DNA of 64,000 nucleotides from Capillidium heterosporum (Eukaryota > Entomophthoromycota > Entomophthoromycetes > Entomophthorales > Capillidiaceae): positions 372,001 through 436,000 of the forward strand of contig WBMQ01000001.1 in NCBI GenBank assembly GCA_016630905.1, written 5' to 3'. Under the pieces are notes generated by a model that saw only the letters and a program-made list of their open reading frames with translations, was not told the DNA's origin and made no database searches. Positions 44,627 to 55,818 of this stretch are shown here, one piece after another (within the stretch, counting starts at the first letter, position 1; every line of letters starts with the position of its first letter). The position numbers and the translations under genes are program-made.

Positions 44627-46525
44627 ATGTCGACCAGTACTTTATCCCGTAGCCCTTCTAGTTTAGTTGATAAAGATGTAGGGAACAGACAGTTGACTTT
44701 AGTGGCAACGAGGCCACAAATTTCCTACAAAGCCAAAGCAACTAAGCGCATATATGATCTCGAAACCCTGTTAGAAGAAAAGATAGCCTATTTGGAAAAG
44801 TATTTGGAATTCGTGGAATCCAATTTGAGTAGCGACAGTAATGGTCGAAGCAAATTTATTAGCCCAATGAGAACAGCATTCACCAACTACTTACTGTGGG
44901 TCAAGGCAAAGTCGGAGGGATTTCGTAGCTTGGTTGCAAAGATGAAAACCAATAAGAAGAATAGAAAGAACTCCAAAATGATGCAACAAGAGTACGTTCA
45001 AAAGGTTTCAACGGAGGTCGATCAACAAATATTCTACTTATCGCATTATACTCGGGAAATGTCAAGCCAAACCTCAATTTGCTCATATTCACGGAACAGT
45101 AAACATCTAGGTCCGATAGAATCAAATGGGTTTTTAGTCTCGGATATCATCAAAAATGGAATTGAAATGTACTGCTCCACCTTGGATTCTCAAAATTTCT
45201 GGTTAGACCGTGCCTCTTTAGTAAAGGTCATGAGCAGCTCTCAGAAATCATTACTCAAGCATCTCCTCTTCGACAGCTTCTATAAGCTTTCAGCAATTAG
45301 TAAGTTTGGTGCCAAAAACCAATACTTGGAAGATACGACCTCAATTGAAGCTTTGATACCACATTGCTACAGTAACCCAAGCAAGGAAGGAGTTATAGCG
45401 CTATTATTCCTATGTATCGAGGAGATTTGGAAATTCAACTTAATTCGAGGTAAACTGTACCTTGGACAGGCGTTTAGGCTGGCAGAGATCCTTGGTATGA
45501 ATCCAGATCAGTACGATAACACAACCAATCCAAAACTCAACACGACGGAGGCTTGGAAGGTACAGCTTTGGGAAATTTTAATTTTCATACACTACATGGT
45601 ATTCTCAGCTCTCCCTGGACCACCTCTTGCCCAAACTAAATCAGCCATGACGTTCGAACATATGTACACCTCAAACTTCTGTCTCCCGACCACAATAAGA
45701 ATTCTGAAGACCACAGCGAAGCTTGAAGACTACCCTTTAGAGCGAGAGATGCCATTAGACCTAAGTGCCCTTACGATCAAAGCAAAACCCAACGCCAAGC
45801 TTGTCAAGGCAACCCTATACTTCAAAAATATTATAAGGCGAACTATGATTCTGTATCAGAAATTATTAAGTACACAGTACGAATATTACAGGAATACTGA
45901 CAACGTCTCCAAAGCTTATCTAAGCTTGTCCGAAGCTGAGTTCAACAAGTACGAAATGGAAATTAACGACGCCATAGCAAACAGCTCCAAATTGTACCGA
46001 GTTCCGTTCCTCATACCCGAGTTTTACTTTTGTAGCAAGATAGGCCTCCGAGCAGTCGACTGTGAGATGTCCTGCCTGGCAAGTATAGCTTACAACAGCT
46101 TGTTAACCTGTAAAGTAGCATTGTACTATCCTCTTTCGCTAATTGATCCCAAACCCCAACCCCTTATCAGCCCGGAAACCTGGTTTGGCGCCCTCGATAC
46201 TGCAGATAAGTTGTACGATTTCTTTGTGGATTATATGTACCAGCTATTCACTGCTGCTAGACCTTCCAAACTACAGCTCATCAACTTCACCGACATGCTC
46301 CCTGCCATCTACATCTACCTCAATTGTATCATTCAGTCGGCAGTCCAAGACCTAGAGTATTCAAAGTACCTAAAGAAGGCCCAGACTTTGATTAATCAGC
46401 TCGAAGCCACTCTGCTTTCAGATCGCTGTCCTAAAGATGTCCGGACGGCCTACGACAATTTAATTAAGGCCTTGCCTCACTTTATTTTACCTTATCCTTA
46501 TCAAATATACCTGCGCTCTCTATGA
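44627..46525 (+). CDS. MHR-only regulator-like protein, paralogue C
   Basis: A single 632-aa frame, ATG at 44627, with start MSTSTLSRSPSSLVDKDVG matching B (MSTSTLHHSPFNLADKDVG). It has the same coiled segment (LEEKIAYLEKYLEFVE), basic run (KMKTNKKNRKNSK) and MHR (EALIPHCYSNPSKEGVIALL, EIWKFNLIRGKLYLGQA, FRLAEILGMNPDQ). It is shorter by a few residues where A and B have RSIVSS before KHLGPIES. Codon usage and length match its neighbours and none of the three shows a premature stop, so all are probably under selection. The family resembles the MHR of Zn2Cys6 regulators such as the one at 56.9 kb, minus the zinc cluster. Function is inferred only from that resemblance. Confidence 0.75.
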   Translation: MSTSTLSRSPSSLVDKDVGNRQLTLVATRPQISYKAKATKRIYDLETLLEEKIAYLEKYLEFVESNLSSDSNGRSKFISPMRTAFTNYLLWVKAKSEGFRSLVAKMKTNKKNRKNSKMMQQEYVQKVSTEVDQQIFYLSHYTREMSSQTSICSYSRNSKHLGPIESNGFLVSDIIKNGIEMYCSTLDSQNFWLDRASLVKVMSSSQKSLLKHLLFDSFYKLSAISKFGAKNQYLEDTTSIEALIPHCYSNPSKEGVIALLFLCIEEIWKFNLIRGKLYLGQAFRLAEILGMNPDQYDNTTNPKLNTTEAWKVQLWEILIFIHYMVFSALPGPPLAQTKSAMTFEHMYTSNFCLPTTIRILKTTAKLEDYPLEREMPLDLSALTIKAKPNAKLVKATLYFKNIIRRTMILYQKLLSTQYEYYRNTDNVSKAYLSLSEAEFNKYEMEINDAIANSSKLYRVPFLIPEFYFCSKIGLRAVDCEMSCLASIAYNSLLTCKVALYYPLSLIDPKPQPLISPETWFGALDTADKLYDFFVDYMYQLFTAARPSKLQLINFTDMLPAIYIYLNCIIQSAVQDLEYSKYLKKAQTLINQLEATLLSDRCPKDVRTAYDNLIKALPHFILPYPYQIYLRSL

Positions 46526-46903
46526 AGCTCTAAAGCAGCATCCAAATTATTCTTGGTTGGGTAACGTTAGCTACACCTGAACTTTAAACACCACTTTATT
46601 CTTTATATATAATTAGAAAATATAAACTTATACCATTAAACGTATTGCAAGTAATAATAAACTAAGTATTATTTATTTCGATATAGCATCTGTTTAGAAA
46701 AATATTTTTTAAAAGTTAAAATTAAAGGTTTCTATGAGCTATCTTTTAAATAGATTTAGACGATGTGTTAAAATTAAAGTACCGTTTATTTTGTAAATAC
46801 ACACTTTGAAATTGCCTATAACGCAGATTTATCAATTTGATAAATAGCCCATCTAGCTAAAAGTATACTTTACAGTTTATTAAAAGTCCCTAACAGAATT
46901 TAT
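46526..46903. other. Intergenic, convergent 3' region
   Basis: AT-rich spacer between paralogue C (+) and the PI-PLC-X gene (-). I see nothing in it. Confidence 0.5.
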
Positions 46904-47815
46904 CTACTCTGGCTTCTTCAAAAGGTGCATGTTAGGGTTCAAATCTATAATAAAGTCGATGATCTCCTGGTTGACCATATCAAATAAAAGAATGTTGAAC
47001 TTATGATGTGACGAGATCTTGTACTGCAGCCATAGTAATAATCCCTGGTTGGCGTCATGCTGCAGTTGGTGCCAGTTGACTCCCTTCAGTGACCACTTCG
47101 TAATAGCTTCAGCGTTGGGAGTCAAATAACAGTCGTGTATCATAAAACCACTGGTACAGTCGTGTTTGTACACGTTGAGTTTAGGGATCAAGTCTTTCAT
47201 ATCAGAGCTGTTGGTTGTATTCCAAGATGAGGAAATGCTGGAATAAGATAGCTGCTGCAAGTCTAAGTCTGCAAATATAAAGTGCACTTGCCGTTTGCGC
47301 TCTATAAGTTCCTTGATGGTCAAGTTGCTGACTTCGTACTTGGTCGCTATCAGCTTTCCAAAGTAATTGATGAGCATCTGCTCTAATTTGAGGACCCCTT
47401 TTTCCGATAGCTCCCTATCCCAATCTTTCTTGATGGTAACTATGATGAACTCAGTTGGGTTCTGATTTAGAAATGAACAAATTTGGTGGAAAATTTCGCC
47501 TAGAGATGTACATAAAAATCGGTGCGCTATCATCAGTACCTCTCCTGGCGTATCATCACCGATCCTTAAGTCTAAAAACCTTACCCCGCTTCGAAGTTGA
47601 TGTGCTACATCGTGGTTCTGGCATTGGGCTATCGATGATATGACGCTGGGTTCTACGTAGTAAGTCGCACTGTTGTGAGTACCTGGGATAATAATCTGTT
47701 CGAGCTTCAAGCTGGCGAATTCGGCATTATTCTTGATTTTGTCGCCCATCCAACTGCATCGATTGCCATTGAGTGGAAATTCTTCTGGAACTGGCGTACT
47801 GTTGAGGGCTCCCAT
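46904..47815 (-). CDS. PI-PLC X-domain protein (PLCXD/bacterial-type PI-PLC fold)
   Basis: Intronless, 303 aa, ATG at 47815. The X-domain TIM barrel is shown by IIIPGTHNSATY (first catalytic His), LRSGVRFLDLRIG (Arg/Asp of the active site), LMIAHRFLCTSLGEI (second catalytic His) and PTEFIIVTIKKDW. Only an X domain is present, with no PH, EF-hand, Y or C2, as in animal PLCXD proteins and bacterial PI-PLCs. No signal peptide; MGALNSTP could be an N-myristoylation start (Met-Gly, Ser at position 6). Such enzymes cleave phosphatidylinositol to inositol phosphate and diacylglycerol. The actual substrate is not shown. Confidence 0.85.
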   Translation of the reverse strand: MGALNSTPVPEEFPLNGNRCSWMGDKIKNNAEFASLKLEQIIIPGTHNSATYYVEPSVISSIAQCQNHDVAHQLRSGVRFLDLRIGDDTPGEVLMIAHRFLCTSLGEIFHQICSFLNQNPTEFIIVTIKKDWDRELSEKGVLKLEQMLINYFGKLIATKYEVSNLTIKELIERKRQVHFIFADLDLQQLSYSSISSSWNTTNSSDMKDLIPKLNVYKHDCTSGFMIHDCYLTPNAEAITKWSLKGVNWHQLQHDANQGLLLWLQYKISSHHKFNILLFDMVNQEIIDFIIDLNPNMHLLKKPE

Positions 47816-48287
47816 GTTGAAAAATCTGTTTCTTGAGTAAGTTTGGTTAGAGGTGATGGAGGGCGCTAATTTATAAAAGAATTACAAGATTGGTATTGAT
47901 TACATCATAACTTTAGAAAAGCTTTATAAAATCAGAAATCAGGAAAATTGCCAGAAAATGCACATTTGAGCTATTCAATTTGAAGCATATACTAAAAACA
48001 TATTGTGGCATACATTATTATTTCAATTGTATAGTATATTAACTTGCAAATTTGCTATAGTTGATAATCTATAGAATAAGTTTCTATAAATCTTCTTTTT
48101 AGTTTCGAAATAGATAACGAACTAAGTACAAGTGCTATTTAGATGCCATTAAAGCTTCTAGGTACTTTGGTCATAGCAGTAGAGTAAACAGCATTCTTTA
48201 AAAAGATGGAAATCTTGGAATGAACAATAAGCTATACTAAAATAAACCTTTAAAAGTGTACTATTCTTATGAGCAGTTTAACAAGCT

Positions 48288-48998
48288 TTATGAGATCAAG
48301 CTTTCATAAAGCTGTTGCGCCTTGAGGGGATTGCCTTCGATGGAAGCAACAGCCTTTATGAAGTTCTCAGGGAAGTCGGCTTTGCAAAGGTTGTCGTGGT
48401 CGTACCCAACGCACACTACGGTAGCTTCACCAGCCAATTTGTTGAGCTTGTGGGAGTACGCTTTAGTAAAAAAGGCAAACCTATCCCTACTTAGGTTCTC
48501 TACTTTAGTTGCAACAGTTAACTATAGCAAAGGTTAAGTTGTGAAGATAAAATTAAATAGTACTATGTCGGGATAAGTAACCGGTAACTTGTACTTGCAC
48601 TCCTGGCTCTTGACTACAAAACCTTTACCTCTACCCTCAGCGAACCCATTGAAATCTCCATTCTCCATAAACTGGGACAAGATGAGCATGTACTCGATCC
48701 TACCTAATTAGAAATTAGGCAAAATACTTATTGAATAGTTACCAGTTTCGATGAAGCGTAACCAGTGCACGTTGTTAAGATGTCTAAAAGTGTCCTAAAC
48801 CACATAAGTTTAGATTAAATTAAAATGTACCTGTTGTCCCCAAGCTACTGGAATGGCAACCCTCGAAGGGAAAAGTTTGAGTTCAGCCTCTATCTCAGGG
48901 GACCATACTGGTTTCAGTTTGGGGTAGTTGATTTTGCTGCTAAAGTATTTTCTCGTTAAACTTGGTTGGAAAGGTGCCCTCATACAAACTCTACTCAT
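48288..48998 (-). CDS. Hotdog-fold (4HBT-like) acyl-CoA thioesterase, probably mitochondrial
   Basis: Four exons, about 197 aa from the ATG at 48998. The N-terminus (MSRVCMRAPFQPSLTRKYFSS) is Arg/Ser-rich and free of acids, like a mitochondrial presequence. Exon 2 carries DTFRHLNNVHWLRFIETG, the hotdog signature (compare D-x-x-GHVNN-x-x-Y in 4HBT enzymes), with catalytic-type Asp and the His-Leu-Asn-Asn turn. Later strands GKGFVVKSQECKYKLPVTYPD, LTVATKVENLSRDRF and ATVVCVGYD fit the fold. Introns of 35-42 nt sit at CAG|GAC, ACTG|GT and ATA|TTA and keep frame. Members hydrolyse acyl-CoA thioesters; chain length is not predictable. Stop at 48288. Confidence 0.82.
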
Positions 48999-50349
48999 GT
49001 CTAATTGCTGTCTCTTTTGAAGCTGTTGTTAGCAAACTACATATGTAACTATTTTGGCTTTAGGCTAAAGTTTCGAAATTTCAAAAGCTGCATAACTTCT
49101 AACTGGGATTATGAAATGTTGGCATTATAGAAAATCTATTGGTTGGGTTTTAGATGTTTACGTAGATTCGTAAATTTTGCTGAGGTTGAGCAGCGATTTT
49201 GAGAACTTAGACCTATACACTATAAAAACTAACCATTTCTTGACCGATAGCCATACACTTCCAGAACTTTCAACCTACTATGACACCTCCTCTTTATATA
49301 CCTATCAATCCATAATAGCAGTTCTTAATCTCATAAATTTTATTAATACAATGTAGCCTGTACTTCTAGAGCTGACTACTGTTTCTTATCGCTTGAACCA
49401 AGGTCATCCACATCCTATTCTAAATCATCAATACGTAGGACTTCAATAATAGTAGGCAGTTTCTACCATCGATACCAAAGATGCTGTTGAAGTAGCTCTG
49501 CATTAAAGCCTATTTTGACTGTAGGTCGTCAACTCCTTACACCAGTAACCCTCTATATCTAAAAAATTCAGCTACATTACTTTGAAACCTCTGGTCTTAG
49601 AGCCAAGGCTGACGACCTATTCCTTAAAAAATTTATACACAAATATACCTCAGTGATATACAAATACTACAAACTTGATTGGTTATTAATCTAATGGAGG
49701 AATGGGTGATATGGAACTTGTGGCTATGGAGTAGTTCAAACTTATATTGTACAACCGTACCTTGCGATTTATTTGATTAATAACGACTTCACTTTCGATA
49801 TCATTAACGGTACTTTTTCCTTTTCAGATGTAATCCGAACTTTGGTGATTATCGATTGATATATAGGCGATCTACATATTTAGAAGCAGGGTATCTATAT
49901 AAGCCCCAGTATTCCTATCGTTAAATCTGTTGAATATTTTCTAATCTGCATGATACTTATTTCTGCTTCCAAAAATTCTCCATCTTGGTAAGACTATACT
50001 GCTAAAGGCTGTGATTATAGATATCACTTGTATTATGTGAATTAGAACTATAAACAAACATTCCAAGACAATACCCTGTATTAAAGAAGGTATATATCGA
50101 AGCTCATTACAGTTTATTGAAAAGATATGTAAAAACAGCACTTCAATTCAATCTAACAGCATCAAAGGTGTCGTAAAAATAGCTAAAGCCAAGTGCATTC
50201 AGAATAATCTCAAAATCTATAGTATTGTATGGCTTTACATATCTCGCCATCCCTATATTAATAGCTACTTAAAACATCTTTATAGTGAATGACTATAATT
50301 TCAAACCATATAAAAGTGACAAAAGTATTTCAATTTAGAAACAACAATA
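48999..50349. other. Intergenic, no gene seen
   Basis: AT-rich. It leads into the decayed lipase; part of 49.3-50.3 kb may be further decayed sequence but no homology could be recognised. Confidence 0.45.
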
Positions 50350-51175
50350 TGAAGCCTTTTAGTTTAATCAACTTACTTTTTCTTGAAATTATAAATGCTA
50401 CTATATCACCAGCTACCCATCCAAGCACCAGTAGAGGCAAATTCCCAAACACTTACAGCAACCTTCAGTTAGCTAAAATGGTTCAAGACCTCAAGGAAAT
50501 TAGTTTGCTTCGCAAGTCCAAGCCTGCCATGAGTTCCAACCTCACCTTCCAAGTAAGCTTGAAGGTGGCAACCAAAATCCAAGATAGGTGCACCACCAAA
50601 TTTGTCGCAGCAGCCTATTGCCGGAATCTGAGCTTGTAATACTGAAAGTGCGGGTACTGCAGAACCTTGAGTAGAGGAGCCTACCGATACAAAGGCAATC
50701 ATAGTAATTAACGACGGTATCAATTCCATCGTCCTAGCTTTCAAAGGCACCTATAGCGTTCAGAACTTGATACAGAGTAGTAAATTAACCCAAGTTAGCT
50801 ACGGCACATCAACAAAAAGTACTATGAAAATACATTCGGGGCTCAAGGAGGCTAGTGACGGTTTAGCACAAAAGCACATGCCTGTATTAGAAATGGCATT
50901 CTTGCTTTATAGTAATTACAATATTGTAATCACTGAGCACTCCTTAGATAGTGCTATAGCTACTTTAGCTGCATTGGAGGTTCAGCACAAGCCTAAACTG
51001 CCTTGAAATATGATTGTGATGTTCATCTACGGCGTATTTAAAGTTGGTAGCTTGAACTTTGCTTCACACATCAGCGGTCTGTCCCCAGCTTTAACTCAAG
51101 CTGTCAACAAGAGACGTTATATCGCAGTAAGTTACGAAAAGATATCGGGAATAGCCATACTTATAATAAAATGTG
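50350..51175 (+). pseudogene. Decayed class 3 lipase
   Basis: An ATG at 50350 opens a signal-peptide-like stretch (MKPFSLINLLFLEIINA). Then AAAYCRNLSL appears where lipases have AAYC, followed by TAA and TGA stops just before KCGYC, which matches KWKCKHC of the intact lipase at 18.9 kb. Homology resumes as VLAFKGTYSVQNLIQ (oxyanion strand), KIHSGLKEA, and the elbow ITEHSLDSAIATLAAL, where both glycines of GHSLG are changed (E and D) although Ser remains. A third stop follows at about 51004, then IYGVFKVGSLNFASH (compare TYGQPRVGNYAFAQH). The catalytic Asp and His regions are not recognisable. This is a clear relic of a secreted lipase gene. Confidence 0.8.
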
Positions 51176-51397
51176 ATTGATCAGCTACTCTAAAATCTGT
51201 GCTGCCAGCCAAATAAAGGATTCCATCTGCTCCTTATCGATCAAATCTTTATACTTACCTATTTGCTTGGAATATTACATTTGGAAACCTTTACTAAATT
51301 TATACTTCTAGTATAACTAATAACTAAAACTCATTCATGATAACTTTATTACGCTCTTTCAAATAGAATTCCAATATCTATATTTTTAAAGTCTGAC

Positions 51398-52553
51398 TCA
51401 TACAAATCTCAACTCGGGTGGATTGTACTTTTTGCCAGTAAGTTTAAATACTCTATCGGTGTGGTATCCTTTGTGCCCGTCGTAAAGCTCCCGAAGTGCT
51501 TGCAGGTACTTACCATGTAGTTCAAGGACTTGTTCGTGGGTAGGTTTCTCGATTTTAGTCACCTCGATAGGTTTACCAACTAATATATCGACCAATTAGT
51601 ACATTGCTTAAAGCTAAAAAATTTTACCAACTACAGTAATGGGACTCCGTCTAGGTAAGAATCCGTAGGTATTGGGGATTATACCATCTCCTACTAGAAA
51701 AGGAAAAACGAAACCGATGGTCGACTTGATTTTCTTTTGAATGTGATCTAACATCGAGTTGGGCTCAGGTGAAAAGATGGTGTAGATGTCGTTTTCACCG
51801 AATCCATAACTAGGCACTAAATCGACACTATATTAAAAAATCAATACATCGAAAATTATATCAGAAAATTTACCCAGTCTCCAAAGCGATCTTGACAAAT
51901 CCGTACCGCTTAGCTAAAACCAGGTCGGCTTTATCAGGAGAAGCCAACAGAGCTTCAGCATAGCCACCTACAACAATAGCACAACTCAAATTGTCTTTGC
52001 CAGTGAGAACCTTTTTCACGGTAGCTTTGTTGGAATCTACGAATCCTAATGCCAAGATCAGATCCTTCAAAAAGGGTACTATAAAGAATTTGTCCAGCAT
52101 CATAACACATAGCTTAAGATTCGTAGTCAAGGCGTCGAATTCAGGACAATCGATGGCGAAGGTTGTCCACATACCCATGGAAAGTACACCGTGGGGATGA
52201 TAAGCAATTAAATAACGTCTGTTGGCATCGAAAGGGGCTAAAGTAATGAGCTCAGCTTTGAAATAGCTACGTAGCTTGGACCAGATAGGTAAGCGTCGGA
52301 ACCAACTAGACCTTCTCGATCCGTTGCGATAGCTTTTGTCCATAAAGACGTAAAGGTAGTAAACGATGATAACAAGATTTATGGGAGTTAGGAAGATGAG
52401 GATGGGGGAAACTAATATACTGCCGAATAGGAAGGCCAGGAATCCGATCATGAATAAGGTGTCGGTAGAGGTGGAAATAGAATCGATGGCCAATCTAGAG
52501 GAAGTTTTGGGAAAGATACCTTCATCTCCCTTGCTTGGTGCTTCAATAGGCAT
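51398..52553 (-). CDS. Diacylglycerol acyltransferase, DGAT2/MOGAT family
   Basis: Three exons: 52553-51874, 51827-51628, 51579-51398, about 353 aa. A hydrophobic hairpin (LFMIGFLAFLFGSILVSPIL plus INLVIIVYYLYVFMD) lies near residues 35-75, as in DGAT2. The active-site motif YHPHG follows, then IVVGGYAEALLA, the glycine-rich motif with Glu. After the first intron, LVPSYGFGENDIYT and the C-terminal ITVVVGKPIEV and HGKYLQALRELYDGHK complete the family pattern. It transfers acyl-CoA to diacylglycerol (or monoacylglycerol) at the ER and lipid droplets to make storage triglyceride. Introns of 46 and 48 nt keep frame. A TATA-like run (52651-52656) lies about 100 nt upstream of the ATG. Confidence 0.93.
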
Positions 52554-54067
52554 GGTGGGTGAATTTGGAAGTGGCAGTTGTTGAGATGTTGAATTTCTTG
52601 AGCTTCTGTGGCGATTGTAAAAAGTTAAAGAAAGGTAAAGTTGGGATGCCTATATAATATTTCTATCGCAACATCCCTTTCGGATTATGGTTAAGAATGG
52701 TACCAATTTATCTGCAATATATAGCTAAATCCAATATTACAAATATCCTTAACTTATTCTCTATTTTATCTATCAGTGCTATACTATCTATCTGATTTTT
52801 GTTACTAAGCTATCCAACCAGAGTAGAGCATTTACATTGTATAGGGAACCTTTTGATATGGTTGGTGTAGCAATAGCTATACTTGTAGGGATGCAAACTT
52901 TGTTAAAACTAAAAAGGACAATATTGGTGAAGAGATTAGTTGGCCAGATAAAATTAGAAAAGATCAAATTTATTTTGTCAAAATTCGTTTTGCTTTCAGA
53001 ATGTGTCGACTCGAATGTGTTGAACTGAAATCTATTTTGTCAGAATTCGCTCGATAGCGCTATATTATTAGATAGATTTGAAATTCATCGAGGTAGCTAG
53101 CTGATTTACGGGCACTAAATACGTCGCAAAGTACTTATTCCAACATAAATGTAGCTGCCAATTTTGAAAGCAGGTCGAACCTTATAGCCTTTGTAGCATC
53201 TGGCTTGGCAAGATAAAATACCTTTGCTGATCGGATATTCCGAATGTAGGTAGTAAACATAAGTTCACAAACTTACTGAAAATAACGAAAATTGTAATGT
53301 AACATAGCTATAAAGACTTTAAATTAATTTAAACACATACCTATATATCTATCCCCTTGATTACATCGATTTTGATTTTACCTTCTAGATCTATTTATGA
53401 TGTGTCTGGAATGTGATGATAGAGTTATTGGCATAGCTTTACTGTTTTGAGTATCAATACCAACTATGCCAAAGTTTGTCGATCTCCAGTTTGTATAAAA
53501 AGAACAACTTCCCACAGTTTTGGCTGGGGAAGTTGGTGTACATTTGGCTTGGTGAAACGCTCCTTCCCCTAACTCTCAAATAATCCCCTTCGTTTTAGTT
53601 GGTCAATGGCTAAAATCTTCCAATGAAATCATACAAACTTTACTTTGGGCTGAATCTGCAAGCACTATTTGGAACAGGCTATGGGATCAATGGCTTGATA
53701 TAGAATAAAGTAGCTTGAATTCAATGATTCGTTGAATCCAGCCTCCAGATTTTATTACAATAGGAAAGGATGTCCCTGCAACAATTAAACTTAAATTTTG
53801 CAACTAAAAAGCTCACTTACCCTAGTTCCGGGAGCCAAAGAATTAAAAATGGACCGTAAATTAGGGATAGTTTATTACCAAGTATATAACTTATCTACTC
53901 TTAAATTATTACCCAGTTGTGTAACAGCAAATATTTTAGCTTATAAATGTAAACTTAGCTCAACACTCAAAAATTTCTCACCCTTTCCAACTTCACCTAC
54001 ACCAAACAAGGGTTCTTCCAACAATCAACTCCATATTTATTCAGTTTCAAATTAATAAAGTTTGCAG
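52554..54067. other. Intergenic, divergent promoter region of DGAT2 and MFS genes
   Basis: AT-rich. Contains two near-identical 16-bp pieces, ATTTTGTCAAAATTCG (about 52973) and ATTTTGTCAGAATTCG (about 53034). Frames at 52837 and 53798 begin with TTG and look non-coding; the latter would be part of the MFS 5' leader. Confidence 0.45.
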
Positions 54068-55818
54068 ATGTCCATAGCACCTATAGATAAAGACGACGAC
54101 TTTGCCATCGCCTTGAAACCCAACATCAAGAGGGACGAAAAATTCTACAAGGAACCTACCATCATCGATGATGGCTTGGACCCAAACGACTTGAGGATCA
54201 AGCTAGATACCATCGAGAGCAACGCTGAAGATGAGGTCAAGGAGCTATCCAAGCTGAAGCTCATTTTGATCTGTATAGGGTAATACTTTGAAAATCACAG
54301 TGAACTAATTTTTATTTTAGTCTGATGCTATCGATATTCGTAGCCGCCATTGACGAAAACATCGTAGCTACTGCCCTAGGTGGTATCATCAAGGATTTTC
54401 AGGCATCCGGCGACCTAACCTGGATAGCAGCTTCCTACTTACTTACCATGACGGCGTTCCAACCTCTGTACGGGAAATTCAGTGATATCTTCGGCAGGAA
54501 ACCAGCAATGCTACTAGCTCTACTTATATTCTTGATCGCATCCATCGGGTGCGGTGCCGCCAACTCTTTGATCATGTTGATCGTATTTAGGGCTATTGCT
54601 GGTATAGGTGGCGGTGGTTTAATTGCTTTACCTTTTATAATAATGGGGGATATCGTCCCCATCGACAAGCGACCTGCCTACATGGGTCTGATCCAAGCTA
54701 CTTTTGCCTTAGCTAGTGTCATAGGTCCCATCGTCGGAGGTCTCTTTGTAGATTACGTCAGTTGGAGATGGGTCTTCTACATCAACATCCCCATTTCAGT
54801 AATCTCCATGGCTGTCATCTTCTTTTTGGTACCTAGCCACAATCCCAACTCCCAGTACCTGGCCTCAACAACCTTCAAGGAGAAGTGGGCCCGTGTCGAC
54901 CTTTCGGGCGCTATTACCTTGGTAATCGGTACCATTTGCATAATTTTGGCTACCAACTGGGGTGGCAAGGATTACGAGTGGAGCTCACTACCGGTCATCC
55001 TCAGTTTCATCTTAGGCTTTATAGTCCTAGTCGTCTTTGTCTACATCGAGTTGAAGGTGGCCAAGGAACCGGTGATACCAAGCCACATCTTCACTCGAAA
55101 TGTCATTGGCTCCAGCATAACTACCTTGGCATTCGGCTTCGTCATGTTTACTAGCTTGAACTACATCCCATTGTACCACCAGACCATCCACCACAAGACG
55201 GCTACCCAAGCCGGTATCGAAACTATTCCCTTCGCCTTAGGTCTGTCGACCTTGGCTGGTACTTCAGGCTTACTGACCAATCGAACCGGTTCATTTAGAC
55301 CTTTTATCTGGGTCGGTATGGCCTGCCTGGTCATCGGAACTGTGTTGTTCGGTGTTATGATCCGACCTACTATAACTACTGGCGAAGAGATTGTTTACAC
55401 CCTCTTGCTTGGTGTAGGAATCGGTCTGTGCATCCAGTTGGTAATCATCGCCTCCCAGGTCTCAGTACCCGAAAGTGATATGGCAACCGTCACTGCCTTC
55501 ATTAGATACGCACTGTCGATTGGTGGTGTACTAGGCCTAGCAGTACACGGTGCCGTCTTCAACAACGTACTACTTGATACTTTGACTGAACAGCAACCCG
55601 GTATCACCGAAAGTCAATTGAAATTGTTAGTAAACTCGTTGGAATCGTTCAATCATCTGGATGAACATCTGAAAGAATTGGCGGTTAGCGCCTACATGAT
55701 TGCTTACAAGTACCTCTTCTACTCGTTAGTTCCCATAGCGTCAGTTGGTCTGTTGGCTTCGTTGACTATTCGACATATCTCGTTGAAGGCCGGCGCTACC
55801 CAGACTGACGGTCATTAA
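54068..55818 (+). CDS. MFS drug:H+ antiporter, DHA2 (14-TM) type
   Basis: Two exons, 54068-54279 and 54321-55818, about 569 aa. An acidic cytosolic tail of ~65 residues precedes the first helix. Motifs: LYGKFSDIFGRKP (motif A of the superfamily between TM2 and TM3), IDENIVATALGGI in TM1 (motif D1 type of DHA2), VSWRWVFYINIPISVI (motif typical of the 14-TM subfamily) and IGPIVGGLFVDY (motif C). About 14 hydrophobic segments follow to the end. Such carriers export toxic compounds, secondary metabolites or sometimes amino acids or siderophores, in exchange for protons, at the plasma or vacuolar membrane. The substrate is unknown. A Zn2Cys6 regulator lies 1.07 kb downstream on the same strand and could control it. 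Confidence 0.9.

Noticed and set aside
52837-53028. 63-codon frame upstream of the MFS gene
   Set aside because: TTG start, Lys/Ile/Leu-rich as expected from AT-rich DNA, no homology.
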